From the NCBI RefSeq assembly GCF_000620765.1, contig NZ_JIAK01000027.1, positions 1-34,108 of the forward strand: a stretch of 34,108 nt of DNA, written 5' to 3'. The translations under genes were made by a program, and so were the position numbers. The DNA is from Desulfovermiculus halophilus DSM 18834 (GTDB lineage: Bacteria; Desulfobacterota; Desulfovibrionia; Desulfovibrionales; Desulfothermaceae). Within the stretch, counting starts at the first letter, position 1, and each line of letters opens with the position of its first letter. The notes beneath the pieces were generated by a model. That model saw only the letters and a list, made by a program, of their open reading frames with translations. It had not been told where the DNA came from and did not search any database. Positions 17,203-25,825 of this stretch are shown piece after piece.

Positions 17203-18408
17203 TCATGATGGAGATTTGGGTGTTCGGTCCAGGTCCAGGTGGAGCAGGTGTTTCTGTCCCCTCCGTTCAACAACAAGGGACAACGGCTTGTTGTCTTGCC
17301 GGGCCTTGATCGCTGCATGATGCAAGTCCATGATCTGTTCGAAGTCTTTCCCGCCGGCCTGCAACAGGACATCCCCTGACTTTATCCCAGCCCGGTCCGC
17401 CCGGTTTCCTTCCTGGATCTGAACAATCTCTGCTCCCCGGGTATTGAACTCCAGGGTAAAACCAAGCCTGCTTCTGTGCTGGGCGGGACAGAAGAAAAAT
17501 ATATCCGCAGCTGAATCCGCAGGAGGCTCTTCTTCGCGCCAGGGAAGAAGGCTTCGGACATTTGCTCCGGGATCCAACAGCTTGAGGCGATGTTCAATAC
17601 CCCAGCCGTGTTCAACATGCCCTGAGCCGGTCAGAATGACTACCCGCTTACCGGTCCGGCGGGATACTTTGCGGGCCTCAAGGGCCATTTGCGTATCCCA
17701 TATGGCTTGGACAAGAAAAAAACGTTCAAGATCTGTGTCTTTCCGGGAGGTGTCCATGATCTGCTCATGGGCCCTAAAATGCTCCCTCAGTTCCTCTTTT
17801 TGCCCCTCAGGTACCGGGATGATCTGGTCAGGCAGGGCTTCGCTCTCGCTCTGGCTCAAGCCGGATCGGCCTTTCTGCCGCAGAGCGTCCAGCAGCCCGG
17901 GAGGGATATTGAGTCCGTAGAGGCTGTATCCAGCCTGCTGAGCGGCCTGAAACAAAGGTTTGTACAGTTCCAAGTCGTGTCCCCAGATGCGCTTCCATTC
18001 GAGCTGTTTGTGCATTTGGTTCACATCGATGCGCCTGGAATTAAACCTGTCAAGAACCGGCTGTTTGCTGGCCGGCACCATTTCCAGGCCGACTGCCGCA
18101 TTAAGACCATTTTCAGCCATAAGCTGTAAAATTTCAGTCTGAACCCGGTGGTCGCACGGGTTGGTATGACTTTCACCTACGAGAATGTAGTCGGCACTTT
18201 GCAGCTGCTCCCGAAGCTCTGTTTGTGTCAACTGCTGACCGGAGCTGTTAATGAATGTTCCTGGCTGGATATCAGCTGTACTCAGCTGAGGGGAGTGATA
18301 GGAGCAGCCGGAGCCAAGCAGCAGGATGAACAAGGTGGCAAGAGAGCAAATCCATAACGGACGAAAACATCGCGGCTGTCCAAAAGTACCCGTACATAAT
18401 TGAAGCAT
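17203..18408 (-). CDS. ChaN-family lipoprotein with C-terminal PDZ domain
   Basis: A 401-residue protein. The start at 18408 is preferred because CGGAGAG precedes it; a longer start at 18468 lacks such a site. A signal segment, LWICSLATLFILLLGSGC, gives a lipobox with Cys35, so it is a lipoprotein. Residues about 70-290 contain YILVGESHTNPCDHRVQTEI and ILTGSGHVEHGWGI, the signatures of the ChaN/DUF399 family. One member, from Campylobacter jejuni, binds heme in an iron-regulated system. Residues about 315-395 (LGFTLEF, then ADRAGIKSGDVLLQAGGKDF) are a PDZ domain. The GES-H and GSGH motifs suggest a metal or heme site; the PDZ domain suggests that it recruits a partner. Confidence 0.85.
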   Translation of the reverse strand: MLQLCTGTFGQPRCFRPLWICSLATLFILLLGSGCSYHSPQLSTADIQPGTFINSSGQQLTQTELREQLQSADYILVGESHTNPCDHRVQTEILQLMAENGLNAAVGLEMVPASKQPVLDRFNSRRIDVNQMHKQLEWKRIWGHDLELYKPLFQAAQQAGYSLYGLNIPPGLLDALRQKGRSGLSQSESEALPDQIIPVPEGQKEELREHFRAHEQIMDTSRKDTDLERFFLVQAIWDTQMALEARKVSRRTGKRVVILTGSGHVEHGWGIEHRLKLLDPGANVRSLLPWREEEPPADSAADIFFFCPAQHRSRLGFTLEFNTRGAEIVQIQEGNRADRAGIKSGDVLLQAGGKDFEQIMDLHHAAIKARQDNKPLSLVVERRGQKHLLHLDLDRTPKSPS

Positions 18409-18661
18409 GTATTCTCTCCGAAAGACTGCTGCATGTCTATCTGGGCTCACCCGCGAACTATTTTGCAAGCACTAAGGCCATGGTGGATTCAAGTTAACCG
18501 GCAGGTTAGAACTGAACAGCAATTGGTGATCTCTGATGACACGCTTTGATGGTCTCTTCGCAGGTGAAAATTGATCCAGGAGGACGTGCCGTTCAGCTCC
18601 CACATCCGGGGCGGAACGCAGCCCACAGACAGTTCTGCCTGCTGTTTGCATTTCATTTTTT

Positions 18662-19408
18662 TCACTCGTATTTTTCCCCGGAGTAGATAACGGCCAGACC
18701 GTTACTCAATGGCTCATAGGCCGCCTTTGCAAATCCTTTCTCCGTCATCAGCTTCTGGATCTGTTCAGGGGCCGGGAAGACCCGGACGGACTCAGCCAGA
18801 TAGCGAAAAGGTTCGGCAGTTCCGGTGATAAGTTTCCCGGCCCAGGGCAGGATCTGGAATGAGTAGTGGTGATAAATGGTCCGGATCCAGGCGGTCCTGG
18901 GTATGGAGAACTCCATGGCCACAAGCCTTCCCCCGGGTCTTAACACCCTGAAGATTTCCTCCAGACCCTGCTCCAGAAAGACGAAGTTGCGGATTCCGTA
19001 CCCGACCAGGACGGCGTCAAAGCTCTCCCGGGCCAGTCCCATTCTTTCCGCATCCCCCTGGACCCAGAACACCCGATCACTCACATGGGCCCTGGCTGCC
19101 TTGTCCCGCCCTGCGGTCATCATGGCCCGGCTGATATCGCAGGCCACAACCCGGCCATCGGGACCCGCCACCCTGGCGGCCAGAAGGGCGAAGTCTCCGG
19201 TGCCCGCGCAGAGATCCAGGACCCTGGCCCCGGGATGAAGGTGGAGGCGGTGCATGGCCCGGCGCCGCCAGAGAAAATGAAGACCAAAGCTCAAGAGGGC
19301 GTCGGCCAGGTCGTAGCGCCGGGCAATGGTTTCAAAATGCCCCAGTATCAGCCGTCGTTTATCCGAAGCCGGGATTTTTTGGTATCCATAGGAGGTGTAC
19401 CTGGTCAT
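18662..19408 (-). CDS. menG: Demethylmenaquinone methyltransferase (UbiE/MenG family)
   Basis: A 248-residue class I SAM methyltransferase. Motif I, VLDLCAGTGDFAL (residues 63-75), binds SAM. GYGIRNF and FRVLRPGGRLVAMEFS are the diagnostic UbiE/MenG blocks, and the C-terminal PLSNGLAVIYSGEKYE is also typical. The enzyme methylates demethylmenaquinone in the last step of menaquinone synthesis, the quinone of anaerobic respiration. The gene starts 11 bases after the reductase gene ends, as the third gene of one operon. No other men genes are in the window. A methyltransferase acting on another lipid-like substrate made by this operon cannot be excluded. Confidence 0.88.
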   Translation of the reverse strand: MTRYTSYGYQKIPASDKRRLILGHFETIARRYDLADALLSFGLHFLWRRRAMHRLHLHPGARVLDLCAGTGDFALLAARVAGPDGRVVACDISRAMMTAGRDKAARAHVSDRVFWVQGDAERMGLARESFDAVLVGYGIRNFVFLEQGLEEIFRVLRPGGRLVAMEFSIPRTAWIRTIYHHYSFQILPWAGKLITGTAEPFRYLAESVRVFPAPEQIQKLMTEKGFAKAAYEPLSNGLAVIYSGEKYE

Positions 19409-19419
19409 GGGTCATGTCT

Positions 19420-20637
19420 TCATTTCAGCTTTTTCCCCCAGTCCTTCTCCACAGCATAGCGCATGCAGGTGGAAAAGATATCATAGCTGAACTCAGGACA
19501 GACAACGCCCTGTCTGGCCAGAAGGTCTGAGGTTCTCTCATGTTCAAAGGTGCGGGTATCCTGCATGTAAGGGGCGTAGACCTGCATGTGCTTGTCGAAC
19601 AGCGTTTCCAGGCTGTTTGCAGGCTGTCTTTTGAACTCGTCATCCCTGGCGATGCGCAGGCCGCAAAGGCGAAAAAAGCGCTGGGTGTAGTCTACAATCC
19701 GGGAAAGTTCTGTATTGTCAGGGCTGACGATATGAAAGACTCCCCCCTTTAGGACATGGCGGCGAATGGTCATAAAAGCCCGGATGAAATGGTCCACAGG
19801 GATCAGGTTGACACCGCCGTGGCTGAGGCCTCGGATACGGACCGGCAGGTGCAGGCTGCCGTCCGGATACAGGCGGATGTCCATGGCCTGGGCCTTGTGC
19901 CCCTTGTTGTCCACAATGTCCCGGGTATATACGTTCTGAAAGTAATGCATGGTCCGGATGGGGTAATACAGGGCATTAAAAGCCAGGGTCCTGCCGTTGC
20001 GGGAATTTCCGTACACGATCGAGGGCCGGTGCACATACAGGGAAATCCCCATCCGGTCGCAGTGCTCTGCAGCCATATGTTCCGCCCGCCATTTGCTTTC
20101 TTCGTAGGCATTGTGAAATGCCCCGGGCCGGGTGAACTCCTCCGGGCACAGGCCGCTGCGGGTTCCGGCCACATAGGCGGTGCTGATCAAATGCAGTGTG
20201 CGGCACGGGCTTGTGTCCACGGTCTGCAAAAGGTTGTGCAGGCCCTGGACATTGGTTTTTTCCACCTGCTCCCGCTTGCGGGAGGCAAAGGAGGTGTTTG
20301 AAGCGCAGTGAACGACTTCCTGGACGGAGTTTCTGACCTGCTGAGTGTCCTTTGGATTCAGACCCAGGCCTGGAGTGTCCAGATGTCCGTTGAGTACGTT
20401 CAGCCGCTGCCGGTGTTCATCCGGGACATAAAACCAGTCCAGCAGGCGCTGCACGCGCTGGTGGGCGCTGTGCCTGGTGGAGGCTCGAGCCAGCAGCAGG
20501 ACCCTCTGCCCCTGAGCCAAAAGACGAACAGCCAGATGGCTGCCCAGAAATCCGGTTCCACCGGTAACCAGGACGGCCTGTTTCCGGGATGAGCCAGCAG
20601 CGGCAGGATCAGGTCGTATATCGTCTGTCTTGGTCAT
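19420..20637 (-). CDS. NAD(P)-dependent reductase, male-sterility (fatty acyl reductase) type
   Basis: A 405-residue extended short-chain dehydrogenase. The start at 20637 is chosen because its ATG overlaps the upstream stop as ATGA. The nucleotide-binding loop is TGGTGFLG (25-32). The active-site pair is Tyr178 and Lys182 in AYEESKWRAE, with the upstream ISTAYVAGT supplying the catalytic serine or threonine. The overall pattern is that of the NAD-binding-4 group, shared by fatty acyl-CoA reductases and carboxylate reductases. No carrier-protein domain is attached. It is sandwiched between the FeS/FAD oxidase and MenG, suggesting a redox step on an acyl or quinone-like substrate; the substrate is unknown. 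Confidence 0.8.
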   Translation of the reverse strand: MTKTDDIRPDPAAAGSSRKQAVLVTGGTGFLGSHLAVRLLAQGQRVLLLARASTRHSAHQRVQRLLDWFYVPDEHRQRLNVLNGHLDTPGLGLNPKDTQQVRNSVQEVVHCASNTSFASRKREQVEKTNVQGLHNLLQTVDTSPCRTLHLISTAYVAGTRSGLCPEEFTRPGAFHNAYEESKWRAEHMAAEHCDRMGISLYVHRPSIVYGNSRNGRTLAFNALYYPIRTMHYFQNVYTRDIVDNKGHKAQAMDIRLYPDGSLHLPVRIRGLSHGGVNLIPVDHFIRAFMTIRRHVLKGGVFHIVSPDNTELSRIVDYTQRFFRLCGLRIARDDEFKRQPANSLETLFDKHMQVYAPYMQDTRTFEHERTSDLLARQGVVCPEFSYDIFSTCMRYAVEKDWGKKLK

Positions 20638-22505
20638 GTATACAAAAAGGCCTCTTTTCGGGCACAACCCTGGGAAAAAATGTATTTGAGCCACTTCACC
20701 CCAGGAGTGGAGGCACTCAAGCCATCCAGATAGGGTTCGAATTCCAGTCTGGCCCGGCCGATCTTTTCCGCATCCAGGGGATTTTGATGATCGAGGTAAT
20801 AGTCGTACTCCAATATGGCCCGCTTGCCCAGATCCAGGGGGGTCAGGAAACCGAAGTCAGCCTGAATACCATGATCATGTGCTATCCGTTCAAGTTCAGT
20901 ACAGATCCCGGTGATCACCTCCACCCGATGCAGGGGAACGTAAATTAGAAAGGCGAACATGTGCTTGTGTCTGGACATGCGGGCGCTTACAATCCGGAAC
21001 ATGGTCAACCAGACCATGTCGGTCATTTCCGGACGGGCATACAGCTTTGTGTAGAAAGGCCGCAGGTCCATCTCAACCGCCTGGGCCGCGGTCTCCGGAC
21101 CGGGCTGCAGGACAGCTTCCAGCAGGGGGCGCATCTCCGGGCTGAAAAGGATCTCGTAGGGCGGCTGTTCGCTGTCCAGACCAGCCACTAAATCCAGCCA
21201 CTCCCCGTCGGCCAGACGGGGCAAACCGAGCATGAGCATGCGAAACAGGTCTTGATCGATCACGCTAATACCCATGGATATAACCGCTTCCCGGGCATAG
21301 CTATCGCCAATCATCAAGACCGCATACTCAAGGCCCAGGCTCTGGACCAGGCCGGATCTGACCCTGTCCGCCAACTCGGCCGATGGGGACATGAAGGTGG
21401 ACAGGTAATGGCCGCCGAGGACACCCAGGGCCAGCCCGATGCGGCGCTGGCTGAGGTCCCGGGCAAAGGCTGCGGCCTCCTCAAAGGTCTCAAAGGGGAT
21501 GATCAGCCCTTCCTCGTCTGCAGTCATCGGATGCAAGCGGACCCGGGCCTGAGTGCAGATGCCCGGAGCGTCTTTGAGCCGGTGCTCAAAACAAAAGGCA
21601 TTGGGGGCCTTGCTTTGGTTCAGCCGGAAGAAATCGCCTTTGGAGTCCACAAACTCCATGTCCACAAAGTGGTCGGCGTTCACTCCGTACACATTGGCCC
21701 AGGTGGAAAAGAGCCCGGTGCAGACAATGTTGCCGCAGACTGTTGCCGCCGGCTCGGCGGTGTTGGCCCGGAGTCCGTGCCGGACAGCCTCCTGCTGCAG
21801 CTCAAATGCGGTCACTCCGGGCTCCACCACAGCTGTCCAGTTTTCAAGGTCGATCTGGATCCCCTTCATCCGGTTCATGTCAATGACCAGACCCTGACTG
21901 AAGACAAAGCCAAAGACGCTGCCCCCGTTGCCACGAACCACATAGGGGATATCCCGGTCCAGAGCCACGCGGACCAGGGATGCGACTTCATTTTTGGTCC
22001 CGGGCATGGCCACAAAGCGGGGCATGCACATCCCGGCCAAAGGATAAGGGTCGTTGGCATAGGTGAGCAAAACAGCTGGATCGTTGGTCACCCATCTGGA
22101 ACCGAGGACTGCCTGCAAAACCTCCAGATCCGGATCGGGGTCGACCTGTGTCGGAGGGGTGCCGGTTTGAAGCCGGTCCCGGACCAGCTGCTTCAAGGCT
22201 TTCATCACCGGCAGGGGGCGCATTCCAGTCACGAAATGGCACTGGGTGTCGCAGCAGCCGCACAGGTCGCAGGATGTGGCGATCTCTACCAGCTTTGGAG
22301 TGATGGGGATCATGTCCTGGGAGAGGGCATGGTACAGATCCATTCGGCCCTGAGGATAATAGCTTACATAACCATGCTCCTGTCCAGAAGGGCAGAGCCC
22401 TGTTCCCAGGGAGTTGATTTTACACATGGCATAGTGACGGCATTGACCGGCTGTTTGCCGCAAGTCATCCGCAGACTGGCTTATCTCTGTTGAACAGCTG
22501 GACAC
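20634..22505 (-). CDS. FAD-linked oxidase with N-terminal cysteine cluster motifs
   Basis: A 623-residue protein. A GTG start at 22505 is supported by GGAG six bases upstream. The N-terminal region has Cys22, Cys28 and Cys38, then Cys79, Cys82, Cys84, Cys85 and Cys89 (CDLCGCCDTQC), suggesting one or two FeS clusters. From about residue 120 a GlcD-type FAD-binding-4 domain follows (PRFVAMPGTKNEVASLV, VVRGNGGSVFGF, VVEPGVTAFELQQEA). The C-terminal half resembles the cap of vanillyl-alcohol/alkyl-DHAP-synthase-like flavoenzymes. No membrane segment is seen, so it is probably a cytoplasmic oxidoreductase passing electrons between an organic substrate and FeS clusters. It is first in the operon with the reductase and menG. 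Confidence 0.8.
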   Translation of the reverse strand: MSSCSTEISQSADDLRQTAGQCRHYAMCKINSLGTGLCPSGQEHGYVSYYPQGRMDLYHALSQDMIPITPKLVEIATSCDLCGCCDTQCHFVTGMRPLPVMKALKQLVRDRLQTGTPPTQVDPDPDLEVLQAVLGSRWVTNDPAVLLTYANDPYPLAGMCMPRFVAMPGTKNEVASLVRVALDRDIPYVVRGNGGSVFGFVFSQGLVIDMNRMKGIQIDLENWTAVVEPGVTAFELQQEAVRHGLRANTAEPAATVCGNIVCTGLFSTWANVYGVNADHFVDMEFVDSKGDFFRLNQSKAPNAFCFEHRLKDAPGICTQARVRLHPMTADEEGLIIPFETFEEAAAFARDLSQRRIGLALGVLGGHYLSTFMSPSAELADRVRSGLVQSLGLEYAVLMIGDSYAREAVISMGISVIDQDLFRMLMLGLPRLADGEWLDLVAGLDSEQPPYEILFSPEMRPLLEAVLQPGPETAAQAVEMDLRPFYTKLYARPEMTDMVWLTMFRIVSARMSRHKHMFAFLIYVPLHRVEVITGICTELERIAHDHGIQADFGFLTPLDLGKRAILEYDYYLDHQNPLDAEKIGRARLEFEPYLDGLSASTPGVKWLKYIFSQGCARKEAFLYT

Positions 22506-22629
22506 TTAGAGCTCCAATGCATTACATGAGTTAATCCTGGAAGGAATTGACGTCCGTATCAGAAATGATTGATAAGGACTGATAAATAATGATACCAAAA
22601 GGTAATGATCAGATAAAGGAGGAAGAACA

Positions 22630-22689
22630 ATGCCACATCAAGATTCGAAGCGCTACGATCAACTGTTTGCAAAAGCAAAACTTCATTGA
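22630..22689 (+). pseudogene. 19-codon gene remnant behind a perfect ribosome-binding site
   Basis: AAAGGAGGAAG (22615-22625) stands 7 bases before ATG 22630, an ideal translation start. The frame reads MPHQDSKRYDQLFAKAKLH and then stops at 22687. The strong start signal with an abrupt stop suggests the beginning of a gene whose remainder was deleted. The family is not recognised. Confidence 0.4.
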
Positions 22690-22775
22690 CATGGAGATAG
22701 ATTGCGGAAGATAGAGTCATGAACTATTATTCTCCACACATCTTGGTGTACATGTAAATCATCAGGGGATAAGCC

Positions 22776-22967
22776 ATGAAACAAATGTCAGTAAGACTCC
22801 CAGATGAGATGTACGAAAGGCTGAGATCCCTCGCTGATCGTACAGGACGCAGCGCGACATATTATCTTCGGGAGGCTGTGGTAGAGCACCTGGAAGATTT
22901 GGAAGATGTCTACATGGCCGAACAAACACTGGAGTATGATTGTACAAAGGGGCAGGCTCATAATTGA
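22776..22967 (+). pseudogene. Ribbon-helix-helix antitoxin, 3'-truncated
   Basis: A 63-codon frame starting MKQMSVRLPDEMYERLRSLA and continuing TGRSATYYLREAVVEHLEDL, a clear ribbon-helix-helix antitoxin (RelB/DinJ-like). After AEQTLE the familiar C-terminal toxin-binding tail is missing. It is replaced by YDCTKGQAHN, encoded by the repeated motif also seen at 6128-6160. No toxin gene follows. It could still bind DNA but probably cannot neutralise a toxin. Confidence 0.7.
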
Positions 22968-22976
22968 CACTCTCTT
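22944..22976. repeat. 33-base motif, copy 2
   Basis: The stretch contains AAAGGGGCAGGCTCATAATT followed by GACA and is the near-identical partner of the motif at 6128-6160. It replaces the 3' end of the antitoxin gene. It is offered as the probable end of a mobile element or a recombination scar shared by the two loci. Confidence 0.6.
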
Positions 22977-23056
22977 TTTGTCCATAAACATCCACCGGGC
23001 AACCCCATGTCAATAAGGACATTTTGCAAAGATAATTAGCTGTTATACGGATTGAA

Positions 23057-23587
23057 ATGCTTACCGAAGCTGAGAAGACCTATCAGAGTGGGATCGTTTC
23101 CCGCATGCGGCAGCTCAAAGAGTTTCTGGGCATCAACGAGCTTTCGGAGTCGTCAACCCCGGTAGACTGCTTCAAGTACCTGTCAGCGGTACGGTCGATC
23201 CAGGGAAATTTGAACAATGATGTAAGCTTTGCTGCAAGCCTGCTGGCGAAAGAGTATTTGACGACCCGATTCGGAGTTGAGTTAGACGCCGCGGAGAAGC
23301 CACAAGGTGCTCCTGGATTGGATATTGACGAACATTCGCATGACGCAGGACGTGTCGTAGGGGAGATCAAGACGACCGTCCCATACCAGATGAATGATTT
23401 TGGCGCGCAACAGGCCGCAAGCTTCAAGAAAGACTTCGCGAAGCTTAGCGCCGCCGATGCCGAACATAAGTTCCTATTTGTGACGGATGAGCGGGCATTC
23501 GCCGCGTTGCAGAAGGACAAATACACGGCATTGATGCCCGGCATACGCATCGTAAATCTGATATCCGGTGAGGAATATGCCGTATAA
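23057..23587 (+). CDS. PD-(D/E)XK nuclease-like protein
   Basis: A 176-residue protein starting MLTEAEKTYQSGIVSRMRQL. No strong ribosome-binding site is visible, so the start is approximate. Asp89 in GLDIDEH and the Glu103-Ile-Lys105 pair in VVGEIKTT are spaced as in a PD-(D/E)XK nuclease core. They are followed by a hydrophobic strand, HKFLFVTDERAF. The N-terminal helical part could bind DNA. Small restriction-like or repair nucleases have this build. Its neighbours are a broken antitoxin and an FRG-domain protein, a setting typical of defence or mobile cargo. No methyltransferase partner is adjacent. Nuclease activity is an inference from the motif. Confidence 0.55.
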   Translation: MLTEAEKTYQSGIVSRMRQLKEFLGINELSESSTPVDCFKYLSAVRSIQGNLNNDVSFAASLLAKEYLTTRFGVELDAAEKPQGAPGLDIDEHSHDAGRVVGEIKTTVPYQMNDFGAQQAASFKKDFAKLSAADAEHKFLFVTDERAFAALQKDKYTALMPGIRIVNLISGEEYAV

Positions 23588-23688
23588 CACGGCGCTTCAT
23601 TGGACACGCATGACACGTCCGGTCGGAATCGCACAGTGCTCCATTCTTTTATGCTGCGATTTGGATAAGCCCATGAAAGGAATATTTG

Positions 23689-24657
23689 ATGGAACCTATA
23701 GATTTTTGGGAACCAACTGAAGAAACAGTCGATAACTTTTCTGAGCTACAGAGTCTTCTTGAAGAGGTCTTTGCCAAAGGGCCAAAACGTGGACGTACTT
23801 TCGCTTGGCGAGGCCAATTAAATGCTGAATGGCCACTTACGAGCTCGCTCTATCGCCGTTTGAAATTGGCTCTTGAAAGGAATCCAGAGGAAAGGGACTT
23901 ATATAACTTTGAGGGCAAAATTCTCGCTAATGTTCACAGATGGGGCTTGCACATGTCTAAGACCCAAGGGCGACTGTCTGTCTTAAATCAATTGGCTACT
24001 ATGCAGCACTATGGCGCTCCAACTAGAATGATTGATGTTTCTTTCAATCCATGGATAGGAATTTGGTTTGCTGTAGAGCAGCGATTTGATAACGGTAATG
24101 TGCTTTATGTTAATGAGGACGCCAGGGTTTTCGCCATTGATGTCACTGACAGTCTGATCAATGCCAATGACCAGTACCGATCTTGGGAGGATGAGTTAAA
24201 ACGCCCTTGGAGAGTTGGCCACCCGTGGTCTAAATCATGTAGCCCTGATGAGGGCGGCGATAAAGAACAGTACCTTGAATGGTGTACAAAACCATTTGCA
24301 TGGAGACCTGCACACTTTGACAATAGGATAGCAGCTCAGAATGGAGGGTTCGTTCTGGGTGGAGCTCCACTATCTTATGGACCAGGAAATAGACCGAATC
24401 AATGGCCAAGGGATGGCGGTGGGTACTGGACTATGGATGAAGTTCGTGATTCAACATCGATTTCTGTTCATCCTAATCGGCTAAAGTCAAAAGGTAGGGT
24501 CTCCAGCTCCGCCGTTTATTCAATCCGGATTAGGGCGGCTGCAAAAGAGAAGATCCGAAAAAGGCTGCAAACCCTTTTTGGATATGAGCATAGGACATTG
24601 TATCCAGACTTCGCCGGTTTTGCGCAATTTGGGACAGCAAAAATAAAGAATCTTTGA
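23689..24657 (+). CDS. FRG-domain protein
   Basis: A 322-residue protein; the ATG at 23689 follows AAAGGA at good spacing. The FRG signature is present as FAWRGQL (residues 38-44) with SSLYRRL shortly after. The second conserved block, LATMQHYGAPTRMIDVSFNP, is also present. FRG-domain proteins occur in phages, islands and genomic hot spots; the activity of the domain is not established. The C-terminal half (IRKRLQTLFGYEHRTLYPDF) is also family-typical. Base composition is more A+T-rich than the flanks, consistent with transfer. It lies just outside the left end of the integrative element as drawn, or may be its leftmost cargo. Confidence 0.8.
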   Translation: MEPIDFWEPTEETVDNFSELQSLLEEVFAKGPKRGRTFAWRGQLNAEWPLTSSLYRRLKLALERNPEERDLYNFEGKILANVHRWGLHMSKTQGRLSVLNQLATMQHYGAPTRMIDVSFNPWIGIWFAVEQRFDNGNVLYVNEDARVFAIDVTDSLINANDQYRSWEDELKRPWRVGHPWSKSCSPDEGGDKEQYLEWCTKPFAWRPAHFDNRIAAQNGGFVLGGAPLSYGPGNRPNQWPRDGGGYWTMDEVRDSTSISVHPNRLKSKGRVSSSAVYSIRIRAAAKEKIRKRLQTLFGYEHRTLYPDFAGFAQFGTAKIKNL

Positions 24658-24746
24658 ACCCGTCTCAGATCATTTCGTACAGGGATTTGGATTTGCCACG
24701 CGAATCTTTGCAGAAGATAAGCGTAAAATTGCGCTCATTAACGTAA

Positions 24747-24778
24747 GGGGAGGGCTGAAAATTCAGCCCATATACCCC
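24747..24778. terminator. Hairpin between convergent genes
   Basis: GGGCTGA (24752-24758) pairs with TCAGCCC (24763-24769), with outer GGGG and CCCC able to extend the stem. It sits between the plus-strand FRG gene and the minus-strand gene ending at 24789. No T-run is present on either side, so termination is only likely from position. Confidence 0.35.
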
Positions 24779-24788
24779 ACCTAGAACA

Positions 24789-25271
24789 TTACTTGACTAC
24801 CGGCAAGCTCTGCCCCACCCGCTCAATCTCCTTGTCGTCGTCGCCATTTGGTTCAGGAGCCACACTAACAAGGTGCTCCAAAACCGGATGCCTTTTTGGA
24901 CCATAAGCGTCTGCCGCCTCAGTACTCACCCCAAGGTCAGCAAAGATACGCTTACGCCCGGCCTCCAAGTTGGCGATTGTCTGCAATGCCTTTTCGGCAG
25001 CAACCTGGAGCTGGCTGTTCTCGCTTCCAAAAGCCCACGCAAAAGTTAAGGCATTGGACAGCATGTCACTCTCAAAGGCTATAGAGACAGTGCAGAGCTG
25101 CATCATGGTATCAACATACTCATGTTCGAGTTGCTCATAGAGTTTCTTAGGAGCTGTATCTTTGATTCTGTGCAACTCATCATCGTCTCCCCTAGCTTCC
25201 GCTTCAACGCTGAGTACAACCCGTTCATGCGCTTTCAATGCCTTGTAATACTTATCGTTTAAGTTTCTCAT
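24789..25271 (-). CDS. Unknown 160-residue element protein
   Basis: The start overlaps the upstream DUF5681 gene by four bases (ATGA), so translation is coupled. The protein is mostly helical (KALKAHERVVLSVEAEARG, SQLQVAAEKALQTIANLEAG) with an acidic C-terminal tail, PEPNGDDDKEIERVG. No catalytic or membrane motif is visible. It is the last gene of the element operon. Its pairing with a DUF5681 protein, often found near phage packaging genes, hints at a packaging or regulatory accessory role; this is a guess. Confidence 0.65.
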   Translation of the reverse strand: MRNLNDKYYKALKAHERVVLSVEAEARGDDDELHRIKDTAPKKLYEQLEHEYVDTMMQLCTVSIAFESDMLSNALTFAWAFGSENSQLQVAAEKALQTIANLEAGRKRIFADLGVSTEAADAYGPKRHPVLEHLVSVAPEPNGDDDKEIERVGQSLPVVK

Positions 25272-25726
25272 TTTTTCTTCTCCTGCTGAATCCTAAAATT
25301 CAAAGCTCGCTCCAAACTTGCCAAACGTTCCTTCAGGTATTCCACCTCATGAACCTTGGCATGGCTGGAGACAATGCTAGCCACCACGTGCCCCTCCTGT
25401 GGGGTCAGATGACCAACGGCTACTGCCTGAAGGACAGCCTCGGTCATTTGGGTCAGGTTGGCTCCTTCAGGTAGCTCAAGGCTGACCGGATTATCCTTTG
25501 GTTTAGGATAGAGCCGCTCCAAGACAATCCTTGCCGCTTCCAGGTCACCGCTCAAGGCCTGCTCAAGCACCGTCTGAGCAACCTGTTGAGCTTGGTCAAT
25601 CCATTGTTCCCGGACAAGACAGGCCACCCTGGATGGCTCACCTGGTTTGCGACCTGGTCCTCCTGGGTTGCCTTTCGTGAATCGGCCCTTGTCATCTCGG
25701 TTTTGACGGTCATTTTTTCCGGACAT
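25268..25726 (-). CDS. DUF5681 domain protein
   Basis: A 152-residue protein; ATG 25726 follows AAAGGAG about 10 bases upstream, and an earlier start at 25774 is less supported. The N-terminal block RDDKGRFTKGNPGGPGRKPG is the DUF5681 signature, common in phage and island proteins encoded near terminases. The remainder is helical and ends in a coiled-coil-like segment, HEVEYLKERLASLERALNF, with a lysine tail. A DNA-binding or small-terminase-like role has been suggested for such proteins by context, but it is not shown here. It is translationally coupled to the next gene. Confidence 0.75.
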   Translation of the reverse strand: MSGKNDRQNRDDKGRFTKGNPGGPGRKPGEPSRVACLVREQWIDQAQQVAQTVLEQALSGDLEAARIVLERLYPKPKDNPVSLELPEGANLTQMTEAVLQAVAVGHLTPQEGHVVASIVSSHAKVHEVEYLKERLASLERALNFRIQQEKKK

Positions 25727-25825
25727 AATTATTGAACTCCTTTGCAGGCTTTTCTGCTTTGTCTGCCAATCCATGAGTAGGGCACACAGCCCTTGGTCAT
25801 TCGAGATCCATGTCGATGTACGTTT

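Noticed and set aside
19756-20301. 181-codon plus-strand frame
   Set aside because: Antisense to the male-sterility-type reductase, which has clear motifs.
21252-22493. 413-codon open frame on the plus strand
   Set aside because: It lies entirely antisense to the FeS/FAD oxidase, lacks a ribosome-binding site, and its translation looks like a mirror of a GC-rich gene with no domain sense.
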